A stretch of 34,689 nucleotides of DNA from an uncultured Marivita sp. Its GTDB lineage: Bacteria > Pseudomonadota > Alphaproteobacteria > Rhodobacterales > Rhodobacteraceae. The position numbers were made by a program, and so were the translations under genes. Shown here piece after piece: positions 25,401 to 32,277 of this stretch (positions are counted from its first letter, which is position 1; the number at the start of each line of letters is the position of its first letter). Location: positions 1 through 34,689 of the forward strand of contig NZ_CANKYW010000015.1 of NCBI RefSeq assembly GCF_947488135.1, written 5' to 3'. Under the pieces are notes generated by a model, which was given only the letters and a program-made list of their open reading frames with translations, was not told where the DNA came from and searched no databases.

Positions 25401-25688
25401 ATTTCAGGCCGTCCTGTTGCGGTGACACCGCTTGAGATTTTCTCGGATGTGGCCCCCTACTCTGTAGAACTTCCCGGGATCACACCCGATGAGATGGCAC
25501 GCGGCATTTCCAGCCTGATCGACCGGATGCGGGGCGACGGTAGCCCTGATCTGGATGTGGACCTGCAAGACACATTGGATCGTGCCAGAGCTTACCTCAC
25601 GGAGCGGTCCTATGGTGTATTGGGGCCGCGCCTGAAAGGTATGATGACGGCACTCTGGGATGCGCAGACGAACGGTGCGGAAAGCTAG
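22410..25688 (+). CDS. Trifunctional methyltransferase-GT4-GT4 fusion protein
   Basis: This 1092-residue protein has at least three enzymatic domains. Residues about 1-215 are a class I SAM methyltransferase (ALDLGCGRGEWLETL, 44-58; HLIEHLPFDQV with LAPGGLLVLETPNPEN, 109-145). About 230-285 form a coiled coil, followed by a very basic, Tyr/Lys/Arg-rich linker (about 278-318) that could contact membrane or polyanion. About 340-700 are a first GT4 domain (LHVSSCFPRKGADALLAAW; FPSRAEGFGLPLAEALLVGK, 589-608). About 710-1085 are a second GT4 domain (GWMTTYNARCGIATYSEHL; FGYQRSSESASGAVRYGLIS), whose signature is more divergent. GAGGGA precedes the ATG. It ends 1 bp before the convergent partition gene. 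Such fusions usually build and cap O-antigen-like or protein-linked glycans; the specific product is unknown. Confidence 0.9.
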   Translation: MTETTFYHAFEAAFRGSRAEILARLQQYRSFAEPLAKSALPKSALDLGCGRGEWLETLNDFGFDGHGVDLDEGMLSDCLAAGLSGELRDAFEALTEVEDDSLGILSAFHLIEHLPFDQVRTIVTDGLRVLAPGGLLVLETPNPENVEVGTVTFHNDSTHVAPIPPNVLKFLAEHAGYARIKLLRLNAEAVSDVIGLEDALFRASPDYALVAQKAGSDALMEATEAAFAKLTGPSTRDLAQRFDKVQRAALSDIAALQAENAALRRQVELHSEQIAKLKKTKKTRLYYRSKKIEKYHKKITRWFTNRRECRRARAAEARRAASRITPRLDRSRPWVPVSLPETVRWRIEGPFDSTYSLAIVNRELARALARQGVEVRLKSSEGPGDYDPDPEFMIENPDLSGMQDANRGPVDTVSRNMYPPRVLDMDDTLPGLHSYAWEETGFPRDHVEAFNDVLRYITVTSSHVRKIMIDNGVFVPAYPVGNGIDHFEEIAPEPVETLPKAGRLFLHVSSCFPRKGADALLAAWVQAFTNRDDVALLIKSFPNPHNDIAKQIASLRVSHPNMAPIHVIDGDLSDGQMRTLYSSCDVSVFPSRAEGFGLPLAEALLVGKPVLTTGWSGQMDFADLPLVQKIDYRFEQTDSHLGAGLSMWAEPDIEHMARLMQDAAKAPAPAQEARAQTRELLLERFRWDKVAERSLEALRHAATRPEPVPPRVGWMTTYNARCGIATYSEHLIRYLGLPVHVLAAHTKAPVEPDLSLDLPITRCWKEGREDDFSDVLSVIRAEDLQTVVIQFNYGFYNFKNLAALIETLKGEGRQVFMTLHATDDTPHPAMLQLASIREALAQCDRLLVHKVLDANRMKALGLIDNVALFPHGVLPMVEAPAPRRKPKDEPFTIGSYGFFLPNKGLPELVEAVSHLKDAGRDVRLRMVNAEYPVEESRDLIKSVETQISQAGIGDLVEMDTRFLSDEEALSKLSDCDLIVFGYQRSSESASGAVRYGLISGRPVAVTPLEIFSDVAPYSVELPGITPDEMARGISSLIDRMRGDGSPDLDVDLQDTLDRARAYLTERSYGVLGPRLKGMMTALWDAQTNGAES

Positions 25689-25689
25689 G

Positions 25690-25992
25690 TCACAAGCCTT
25701 TCTCGGCTTTGTAGAGGGCCCAGGCTTCCTCGATCACGACACCCTGTTGCACACCACGATACTTGGCTTCAGCAGCGATATCGCGCGCTACATCCGGCAT
25801 GACTTTTGCGTGCACCTGACCAGTGCGTGGACTGGGCTTTCTCCCACGGCGTTTTTTGGGAGTACGATCGACAAACCCATGTTTTTCGGCGGCCGCGTCG
25901 GAGCGTGCGACAGTTGTCGGGCTGGCGTCTTTTGGTTTGGAGCGAAGCTTGCCAGGTGTGATGGAAATTCCGAATGGATTCTTGTCGGACAT
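25690..25992 (-). CDS. Ribbon-helix-helix partition protein (ParB-like centromere binder)
   Basis: This is a 100-residue basic protein. The C-terminal half (GQVHAKVMPDVARDIAAEAK, then YRGVQQGVVIEEAWALYKA) reads as a ribbon-helix-helix DNA-binding domain, preceded by a Lys/Arg-rich flexible arm (PKKRRGRKPSPRTG). Its start lies one base after the stop codon of parA, so the two are translationally linked. By position it should bind the repeats upstream of parA and stimulate the ParA ATPase through its flexible arm. It is not of the large ParB/HTH type. Confidence 0.8.
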   Translation of the reverse strand: MSDKNPFGISITPGKLRSKPKDASPTTVARSDAAAEKHGFVDRTPKKRRGRKPSPRTGQVHAKVMPDVARDIAAEAKYRGVQQGVVIEEAWALYKAEKGL

Positions 25993-25993
25993 T

Positions 25994-26653
25994 TTACGCT
26001 TCCCCTGCCAGACGGCGATAGACTTGCATGGCAAAGGCGCGGGCATTGTCACGAGCGCCTTGCATGTTCCCCTGCGCGGGCATCGAGTGGAGATCTCCGC
26101 CAAAGGCAAAAAGCCCTGAAAAGGCGGCGCGCTCCATCAAGGGTGGATCGATCACGTCCACGCCTTGGTCACGCAGTGAAATCTCGATGCCCTTGTGCTG
26201 CTTTGACTGAATGGCCTTGGTCATCGTGAAAACCACAGCATGGGGGATTTCACGATCAAGCGCCTCTTCCTCTTCAGCAATGAGCTGCAGAGCCCGCGCG
26301 CCGATGGTGGCATCAAGGGTTGTTGCGCGCATGGGCGTGAGCACCAGATCCGCCTGGCTGATGGCGCGGGACACAAGGCGGGACGCGACCCCTTCAAGAT
26401 CAACGATAACCACCTGACCGTCCTGATCATGTGTTTTGATTGTGCGTACGATATCAGCCTCAGATACGTCCGAAAGCACCGAGATGTTGGAGGGAAGAGC
26501 CGACTGACTGGCCCATAGTGTGAGAGATCGGTTTGGGTCGCAATCCAATATGGTAACCGGGAGTCCTTCATGAGCAAGCTCGGTTCCCAAGAGGACGGCT
26601 GTTGTAGATTTTCCAGCCCCTCCTTTCGGAGAGGCGATGACGATAGTTGGCAT
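25994..26653 (-). CDS. parA: ParA-family partition ATPase
   Basis: This 219-residue ATPase is of the small ParA (type Ib) class, lacking an N-terminal DNA-binding extension. The deviant Walker A motif KGGAGKST is at residues 10-17, including the first signature Lys. Walker A' is VVIVDLEGVASRL, and DLVLTPMRATTLDA follows. The ATG is preceded by AGGAC. It drives segregation with the RHH protein downstream. The AT-rich repeats just upstream are the likely centromere and operator. This small ParA plus RHH pairing is common on plasmids. Confidence 0.92.
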   Translation of the reverse strand: MPTIVIASPKGGAGKSTTAVLLGTELAHEGLPVTILDCDPNRSLTLWASQSALPSNISVLSDVSEADIVRTIKTHDQDGQVVIVDLEGVASRLVSRAISQADLVLTPMRATTLDATIGARALQLIAEEEEALDREIPHAVVFTMTKAIQSKQHKGIEISLRDQGVDVIDPPLMERAAFSGLFAFGGDLHSMPAQGNMQGARDNARAFAMQVYRRLAGEA

Positions 26654-26672
26654 GATCTGTCCTGCTTAAATT

Positions 26673-26785
26673 TTTATCCGATTTCTATGCTAATCGGATA
26701 AATGTAATAATCCAGTAAAATTATTTATCCGGTAATTAAAAATACCGGGTTATTTTAAGTATCCGGTGTATGTAAAAATCGGATA
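26673..26785. promoter_or_regulatory. parS-like centromere/operator repeats
   Basis: A perfect 11-bp inverted repeat, TTTATCCGATT (26673-26683) and AATCGGATAAA (26692-26702), has an 8-bp spacer. TATCCG/CGGATA half-sites recur at 26726-26731, 26760-26765 and 26780-26785, and CCGGTA/TACCGG pairs lie between. The region is AT-rich and directly upstream of parA, as expected for a centromere that also autoregulates the partition operon. Confidence 0.75.
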
Positions 26786-27039
26786 ACTTTTGAGCTTAGT
26801 ATTGTCGAAATCATTGGGGATCAGCGGACTTACGGGTTCAGCACAATGCCTCTGAGCTTGTCTGTCGGGGATGTGCAGAGGACGGTATTTACTGGCGTGG
26901 CAGGGAATTATCCCCTCGCGAACGCGCTGAGAATCAATAATAACGCGGCACCATTACAACAACGCTTGGTGTTTTGGACGATGCGTGATGGTGCGCGATC
27001 CCATCCAGGCAGCGCTCAGCGAGACTTTGACGATAGATC

Positions 27040-27951
27040 ATGCGCAGTTTTCTGATTTCGACGTTCAAACGCCTGTTGAAGGTAACCCTCACAGATGAGG
27101 GAGACCTGCTGGAAATGTGCATCGTAAGGGAAGGGCAGGGCGTTTATTTTGGTCTCGCGCAGGCCGGTCCTTGTCTGTTCGTGGCCGAGCGAAACCTCGA
27201 CATCGATAAGCAGCCCGTTACGCCTGGATTGCCGCAAAACGCCATACGGTTATATCTCAGCGCCTCGCCAGGACGTCTGACCCGGACGCCAATCTGGTAT
27301 GGTTCCAAAGCTTTCGATGACCTGCATCAGATTGCCTATGACCAACGCAACCTGTTCGTTACGTCCGGAAAACACCCGTTTCTTCTGAAGAAATCCGTTT
27401 TGAGCAAGTCTGTTCGGGGTCTTGATCTTGCCCAAGCCGTCCCTGAACATCTGCGAAGAGAGGATGTCGAGGGCAGGGACGCCTACCATTTCAATTCAGT
27501 CAGTCTCGATGGGGACAGTTTGCTTGTTTTGGCCCACAACTGGGACCAGCCGAGCTTTGCGCTGCGCCTTTGTCTCAGAGAGGCCCGACAGGGGAAAGCG
27601 ACCCGTATTGCGTTTTACGAGGGTCTTGGCTCCTGTTGCCATGATATCCTTGCGGTGAACGATGCAGTCTGGAGTTTGGACAGCGGTGGCTCTGCTCTTG
27701 TCAGGATTGATCCTTCGGACGGATCGAAACGCCGCTTCGCTTTGACGAGCCAAGCTGGAGACCCGTTCCCGCGCGGTCTTGGCGTCAACGGGAACATGCT
27801 GCTTGTCAGCTATGGATTTAACAGTGAAGACCGGTCTGCCCGGATGGACAGTGGCTCCATGCTGGCTCTGTTCGACTTGAACCAGATGCGATTTACACGG
27901 CATCTCGACCTTGGACGTCATGGGAACACCTGTGCTGTCCTGCCGCTTTAG
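27040..27951 (+). CDS. Predicted beta-propeller-like protein of unknown function
   Basis: This 303-residue protein has repeated short beta-rich units of the kind HFNSVSLDGDSLLVLAHN, CHDILAVNDAVWSLDSGG and FPRGLGVNGNMLLVSYGF, roughly 45-55 residues apart, suggesting a propeller fold similar to uncharacterised families found with glycan genes. There is no signal peptide or membrane segment. The ribosome site before the ATG is weak. It precedes a sulfotransferase gene by 44 bp on the same strand, so the two are probably co-transcribed. It might bind or recognise a glycan or regulate the enzyme, but I cannot assign a function. Confidence 0.75.
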   Translation: MRSFLISTFKRLLKVTLTDEGDLLEMCIVREGQGVYFGLAQAGPCLFVAERNLDIDKQPVTPGLPQNAIRLYLSASPGRLTRTPIWYGSKAFDDLHQIAYDQRNLFVTSGKHPFLLKKSVLSKSVRGLDLAQAVPEHLRREDVEGRDAYHFNSVSLDGDSLLVLAHNWDQPSFALRLCLREARQGKATRIAFYEGLGSCCHDILAVNDAVWSLDSGGSALVRIDPSDGSKRRFALTSQAGDPFPRGLGVNGNMLLVSYGFNSEDRSARMDSGSMLALFDLNQMRFTRHLDLGRHGNTCAVLPL

Positions 27952-27995
27952 CCCAAAACTGCCCTGATCAGCGGTCCACAAATACCGGATTTTAA

Positions 27996-28715
27996 ATGTT
28001 ATATGTGTCTGTTCACATTCCCAAGACGGCAGGAACCAGTTTTGCAAAGGCTCTTGGGCAGGCTTTTGAAGAAGATGAGCTGGTTCTGGATTATCGACAT
28101 GCGCGAGACCATGCGGAGCTTGCTGCACGCGGTGTTGGGGCCTTGGAGACCCACCGCGCTTGGCTGTCTCCGGGCTGGCTCGATCTTGCGCGGCGATACC
28201 GGCAGGATATCAACGCCCTGCCGAAGGGGTGCAAGCTGGTGCACGGGCATTTTCCAGTTCGAAAGTACCACCCGCTTATGACGTGGCGGAAGCCGTTCTA
28301 CATCACCTGGGTGCGAGACCCTTTTGCGCGGGCGGTGTCCAATTATTTCTACTGGCAGTCCTTTGATCCCGAGCACATGCCGGACCCGCTGGTTCGTACG
28401 GTTCTGTCGGATCGCTGGAGTCTCGAAGACTTCCTGTTCCATCCAGCGTTGCAGAACTACCAATCCCTTTTCCTGCGCGGAGTGCCGTGGCAACGGATTG
28501 ATTTCATTGGTGTCGTCGAGCGGTTTCCAGAGGACTTGAAGAAGCTCTCCGCAATGATCGGGCGCCCATTGGAGCAATTCATGGAAAACACCGGACCGGT
28601 TTCGGGGGCAGTGGAGACGCACGAGCATCTGCGTGCACATTTCATGGAGTTCCACGAAGAAGATACTGCACTCTACCACTACGCTGTTGACCGCTCCAAG
28701 CGGGCTCAAAACTGA
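27996..28715 (+). CDS. Sulfotransferase family protein (Sulfotransfer_2-like)
   Basis: This 239-residue PAPS-dependent enzyme shows the 5'-phosphosulfate loop HIPKTAGTSF (7-16), LVHGHFPV (about 81-88) and the 3'-phosphate element VRDPFARAVSNYFYW (106-120). These match carbohydrate sulfotransferases such as heparan-sulfate 2-O-type and bacterial polysaccharide enzymes. The length is compact but complete for the family. It is paired with the propeller-like gene and lies 358 bp upstream of the large surface-protein gene. The acceptor is unknown; sulfation of a surface glycan is suggested by context only. Confidence 0.88.
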   Translation: MLYVSVHIPKTAGTSFAKALGQAFEEDELVLDYRHARDHAELAARGVGALETHRAWLSPGWLDLARRYRQDINALPKGCKLVHGHFPVRKYHPLMTWRKPFYITWVRDPFARAVSNYFYWQSFDPEHMPDPLVRTVLSDRWSLEDFLFHPALQNYQSLFLRGVPWQRIDFIGVVERFPEDLKKLSAMIGRPLEQFMENTGPVSGAVETHEHLRAHFMEFHEEDTALYHYAVDRSKRAQN

Positions 28716-29073
28716 CGTCAACGACGCACCCTGCGCAACCCGGTGCAGCCCTATCGCAACCGGATCTTAAGGCTTGAGTTTGGAGCGTGAGCCTCGTGGG
28801 CCAACTGTCAGCGACTGCGCGGAAGCGGGTTCTTTAAAGGAATATCGGCCTGGGTGTGCTGTTTAAAACACATAAATTATACAATGAATCCATATGTTAA
28901 TAGGTCTGCGTTGGGGGTATACAATTTGCGCTACTAACACACTTGTTCGGTTGTGCAAAACGGTGTACCACCGACGCCAAGCCGTGCCCGAAGTCCATCT
29001 TCCGAGGTGGAGTTTGAGTGATCGCTTGTTGGAACTGGGCTGAATTAAGTCCCAAACACTAAAGGAAAAAAGT
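28716..29073 (+). promoter_or_regulatory. Leader/promoter region of the surface-protein gene
   Basis: These 358 bp hold no gene I can support. Two TATACAAT-type stretches (around 28876 and 28917) could be -10 elements, but no convincing -35 fits. A Shine-Dalgarno stretch AAAGGAA (29061-29067) lies 7 bases before the ATG. A long leader would suit a highly expressed surface protein. Confidence 0.4.
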
Positions 29074-32000
29074 ATGGCGTTAGATCTGTCCACACTATCC
29101 CCGCAAGAGCAAATCGCATCCCTGTTCGTTGGGTATTTTGACCGTGCCCCCGCGCCGTCCGGCCTGAATTACTGGGTTGGCGAGCTGACCAGCGGCCGTA
29201 TGACGATCACACAAATCGCGGAATCTTTTGGCAATCAGCCGGAGGCAATCGGTCTGTATCCGTTGCTCGGAGCTCCGAACCTGGTAAGCGATCAGGGTTA
29301 TCTGGACCTGGTGACAGATATCTTCGACAACCTGCTGGGTCGGCCCCCTGCAAACGGCCTGAACAACTACTACGTCCAAGAGCTGATCAATGGCGCGGAT
29401 ATCGGCCAGGTGATCATTGACATCATCAGCGGCGCCCAAGGTGCCGACAAGACGCTGCTTGAGAACAAGATCGAGGTTGGTCTCGATTGGTCGCAATCTG
29501 CTCTGGCGGCAAACGTGGCCACAGTGGACAACCCGCTCTCCGAGGTTGTGAACGGTCAGCTGATCATTCTGGACCAGGATGCATATGACAGTGCGCGCAA
29601 TGTCCTCGACGGTGTAACCGATGACGCCGCAACCGTTGCCGCAGCCAAAGCCGCAACCGACGCATTTTTTGGTGATGCCGCAGGCGAGGGTGAAACGTTC
29701 TTCCTCACGTCGGGTCTTGATAACGTCGCCGGCACTGGCGACAACGATACGATCATCGGCCTGGTCGAGGCGGATGCCGCAGATGTTCTCGTTGGATCGA
29801 CAACCTTCACCCTTGGTGACAACATTGACGGTAAGTCGGGCGTCGATACATTGCGGATCTTCAGCGATACCGAGGACAAGCTGAGCCTTTTCGGCAAGAC
29901 GATCCTCAATGTTGAGAATCTGGAAATTTTCAACGCAAACGTAGATTTGAACAGCATGAATCTTGCCAACAAGGCATTTGAGAATGTTCTGATCGACTTC
30001 GGTGGCGATGAAAATCTAAGTGGCTTTGATGTCAACAACATCAACGCAGCATCCGCTGTTGTCCTCGACAATCTTGGTTTTTATGATGACGACGTAAATC
30101 TCAATTTTGCGTCGAGCTCAGCTGCGACAGGTGTCACCGATATCACTGTAAGTGATGAAGCCGTCGACGACATGAATATCAATATCGACGCGACCTTTAC
30201 ATCGGCAACGGACTACACGTTCAATCTGAATATCAGTGACTTCGATGCGAATGATAACTTCAATGTCAATGCAAACATTGAGCTCGGCGCTCCTGACTTG
30301 ATGTTGGAAGTCAATGTCAATTTTGACAACATGACCACTGACACTGATGGGTATTTTGACTTGGAGTTCGACACCAACGGTGTTGAAATGGCCACTGTCA
30401 ATGTCACGATGACAGATACTAATCTGAACGAGTTCTACATCGATATTGACGATTCAAATAATGGTACCGGTACCGAAGATGTTGCCAACATCACGCTGAC
30501 AGATGTCGAAATCGACGACAATCTCGAAGTCGACCACGTTGAGTTCATCAACATGGTGATCAACGGTGACGTCTTCATCGACGACATGGAGTTCTATGAT
30601 TACGAAGGCGATCAGACGCTGAACATCGTGGCCAATGGCAATCTCGTTATCGAAAACGATCTGAACATGAACGACAACGCGTTCAATCAGACCGTGACGA
30701 TCACAGGTGCCGGCAATGTCGACCTTGGTGATCTTGACCTGGCAAACGATGCCAACACGACGCAGATCGTGGATGCGTCCTTGGCGACGGGCAATATCAC
30801 TGTCTACGACAGCAACAGCGCGCTGGACACGTTCACCAGTAATACAGGTGACGACAGCCTGACCCTTGGCTGGATCGGAACAACCGCCAACATGGGCGCG
30901 GGTGACGACTTCGTCGACACCAATGGTTACGACTATGGCGCTGCGGGTGCCGGAAAGCTGGATGGTGGTGCGGATATCGATACGATCGGGATCGACGATG
31001 CAGCCAATCTTGACGCCGGTACGGCAGCCAATATCAGCAACTTCGAGATCCTCGAAATCGGTGGTGGTACAGGTGCCTATGACCTGTCCGTTGAATCATC
31101 GCTCACGGGTGTTTCGATCAGGAATGACGCCGTCGCGGCAGGTGCGACTTCGGTGGTCGGTGCAGCCACGACCGGCGCGACCCTGGAGTTCATCATCACA
31201 GACGGGTCCGACGATACCCTGAGTGACGACACCTTCTCGCTTGCCTTGGATGACGATACCGGCACAAACGATAGCCTGGCCATCTCCTTCCTCGCGACGG
31301 ACGTTGATACAGACGTAACTGCCGAAGGGCAGATCACGGCTGGTCTGACAGCGGACGGTATCGAAACCATCAACATCACGTCGGATGCCGAAACGCTGTC
31401 CGAGGAAAGCGCTCCGGGTGCGGATGATGCTCTGACATCGGCTGACTACACCAACACCTTCACTTTTGTTGGTGACGATGCTGAAACGATCAACATCGAT
31501 GGCAACGCCAAGTTCGATCTGACCCTTGGTACGGCAACCGCCGCATCGATGGTGGTCGAACTGATCGATGCAACGGCCAATACGGCCGGTGTCACGATCG
31601 ACGCCAGCACCCAGAACGGCGGTGTCGGTGTGAACACCGTGGCCATCAGCTTTGACGGGTCCGACGCGGCTGACTCGTTCACCGCGACGGCGAATGGGGA
31701 CGTTCTCCAGGGTAATGGCGGTGCGGACGAGTTCTTCCTCGACGCCATCGCGGCCAATGCGGTTGAGGAAACGATCCGTTACGAGGCGGCAACAGACTCG
31801 CAGATCACGCTGGTAGATGGCGATGACGACGGCGATGCTGACACCTTCTCCGGCCAGGACGCGATCTCCGGTTTCGTCGCAGGTGAAGATACCATCGAAC
31901 TGTCGTCCCTTTTGGGATTGGCAACAGGGGATGCGCGTTCCGCTCTGAATCAGTTGGGTACGTTCCCCGCGGCCGAAGATCTGGCTGACGTCTTTGAAGG

Positions 32001-32184
32001 CTTCGGCGCCGACTTCTTCAACGATGGTCTCGTAGATCGTGCAGTTGCCTTTGGTACCGATGGGACTGACGGCTACGTCTTCGTGGACGCAAACGCTGAT
32101 GGTGATTTCAATGCTGCGGATGACATGGTCATCGAACTGACAGGTGTTACCGCTCTTACAATCGGTGATTTCTCCTTCGGCTGA
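29074..32184 (+). CDS. Large S-layer/adhesin-like DUF4214 surface protein
   Basis: This 1036-residue protein is acidic, very rich in Asp, Asn, Thr and Gly, and has no cysteine. DUF4214 lies at the N-terminus (about 10-130: LFVGYFDRAPAPSGLNYW, FDNLLGRPPANGLNNYY). RTX-like calcium motifs follow (VAGTGDNDTIIG, about 217-228). A long beta-rich, repetitive body with regularly spaced DxNxN and DLxN patterns suggests a beta-roll or beta-helix. The C-terminus (GYVFVDANADGDFNAADD, then IELTGVTALTIGDFSFG) is typical of type I-secreted alphaproteobacterial surface proteins. There is no N-terminal signal. It is the best candidate for the main substrate of the type I system 2.3 kb downstream. A strong terminator follows. 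It could be a true S-layer protein or a large adhesin; sequence alone does not decide. Confidence 0.9.
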   Translation: MALDLSTLSPQEQIASLFVGYFDRAPAPSGLNYWVGELTSGRMTITQIAESFGNQPEAIGLYPLLGAPNLVSDQGYLDLVTDIFDNLLGRPPANGLNNYYVQELINGADIGQVIIDIISGAQGADKTLLENKIEVGLDWSQSALAANVATVDNPLSEVVNGQLIILDQDAYDSARNVLDGVTDDAATVAAAKAATDAFFGDAAGEGETFFLTSGLDNVAGTGDNDTIIGLVEADAADVLVGSTTFTLGDNIDGKSGVDTLRIFSDTEDKLSLFGKTILNVENLEIFNANVDLNSMNLANKAFENVLIDFGGDENLSGFDVNNINAASAVVLDNLGFYDDDVNLNFASSSAATGVTDITVSDEAVDDMNINIDATFTSATDYTFNLNISDFDANDNFNVNANIELGAPDLMLEVNVNFDNMTTDTDGYFDLEFDTNGVEMATVNVTMTDTNLNEFYIDIDDSNNGTGTEDVANITLTDVEIDDNLEVDHVEFINMVINGDVFIDDMEFYDYEGDQTLNIVANGNLVIENDLNMNDNAFNQTVTITGAGNVDLGDLDLANDANTTQIVDASLATGNITVYDSNSALDTFTSNTGDDSLTLGWIGTTANMGAGDDFVDTNGYDYGAAGAGKLDGGADIDTIGIDDAANLDAGTAANISNFEILEIGGGTGAYDLSVESSLTGVSIRNDAVAAGATSVVGAATTGATLEFIITDGSDDTLSDDTFSLALDDDTGTNDSLAISFLATDVDTDVTAEGQITAGLTADGIETINITSDAETLSEESAPGADDALTSADYTNTFTFVGDDAETINIDGNAKFDLTLGTATAASMVVELIDATANTAGVTIDASTQNGGVGVNTVAISFDGSDAADSFTATANGDVLQGNGGADEFFLDAIAANAVEETIRYEAATDSQITLVDGDDDGDADTFSGQDAISGFVAGEDTIELSSLLGLATGDARSALNQLGTFPAAEDLADVFEGFGADFFNDGLVDRAVAFGTDGTDGYVFVDANADGDFNAADDMVIELTGVTALTIGDFSFG

Positions 32185-32231
32185 TAAGACCACTTGCTTG
32201 ATCGTTTGTGATTAAGTGAACTGAAAAATGT

Positions 32232-32263
32232 GTCTCACCCCTTCCAAGGGGTGAGACATTTTC
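32232..32263 (+). terminator. Rho-independent terminator of the surface-protein gene
   Basis: GTCTCACCCCTT (32232-32243) pairs perfectly with AAGGGGTGAGAC (32246-32257), followed by ATTTTCTTT, 48 bp past the surface-protein stop. The hairpin ends 20 bases before the next gene's ATG, so most transcription should stop here. Confidence 0.9.
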
Positions 32264-32277
32264 TTTGGAAGGCGACC

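Noticed and set aside
26846-27055. 69-residue frame between the centromere repeats and the propeller gene
   Set aside because: No ribosome site, no recognisable fold, and it overlaps the start of the next gene in another frame.
31096-32193. 365-residue minus-strand open frame inside the surface-protein gene
   Set aside because: It arises from the Asp/Asn/Thr-rich coding pattern of the sense gene and has no domain or ribosome site.
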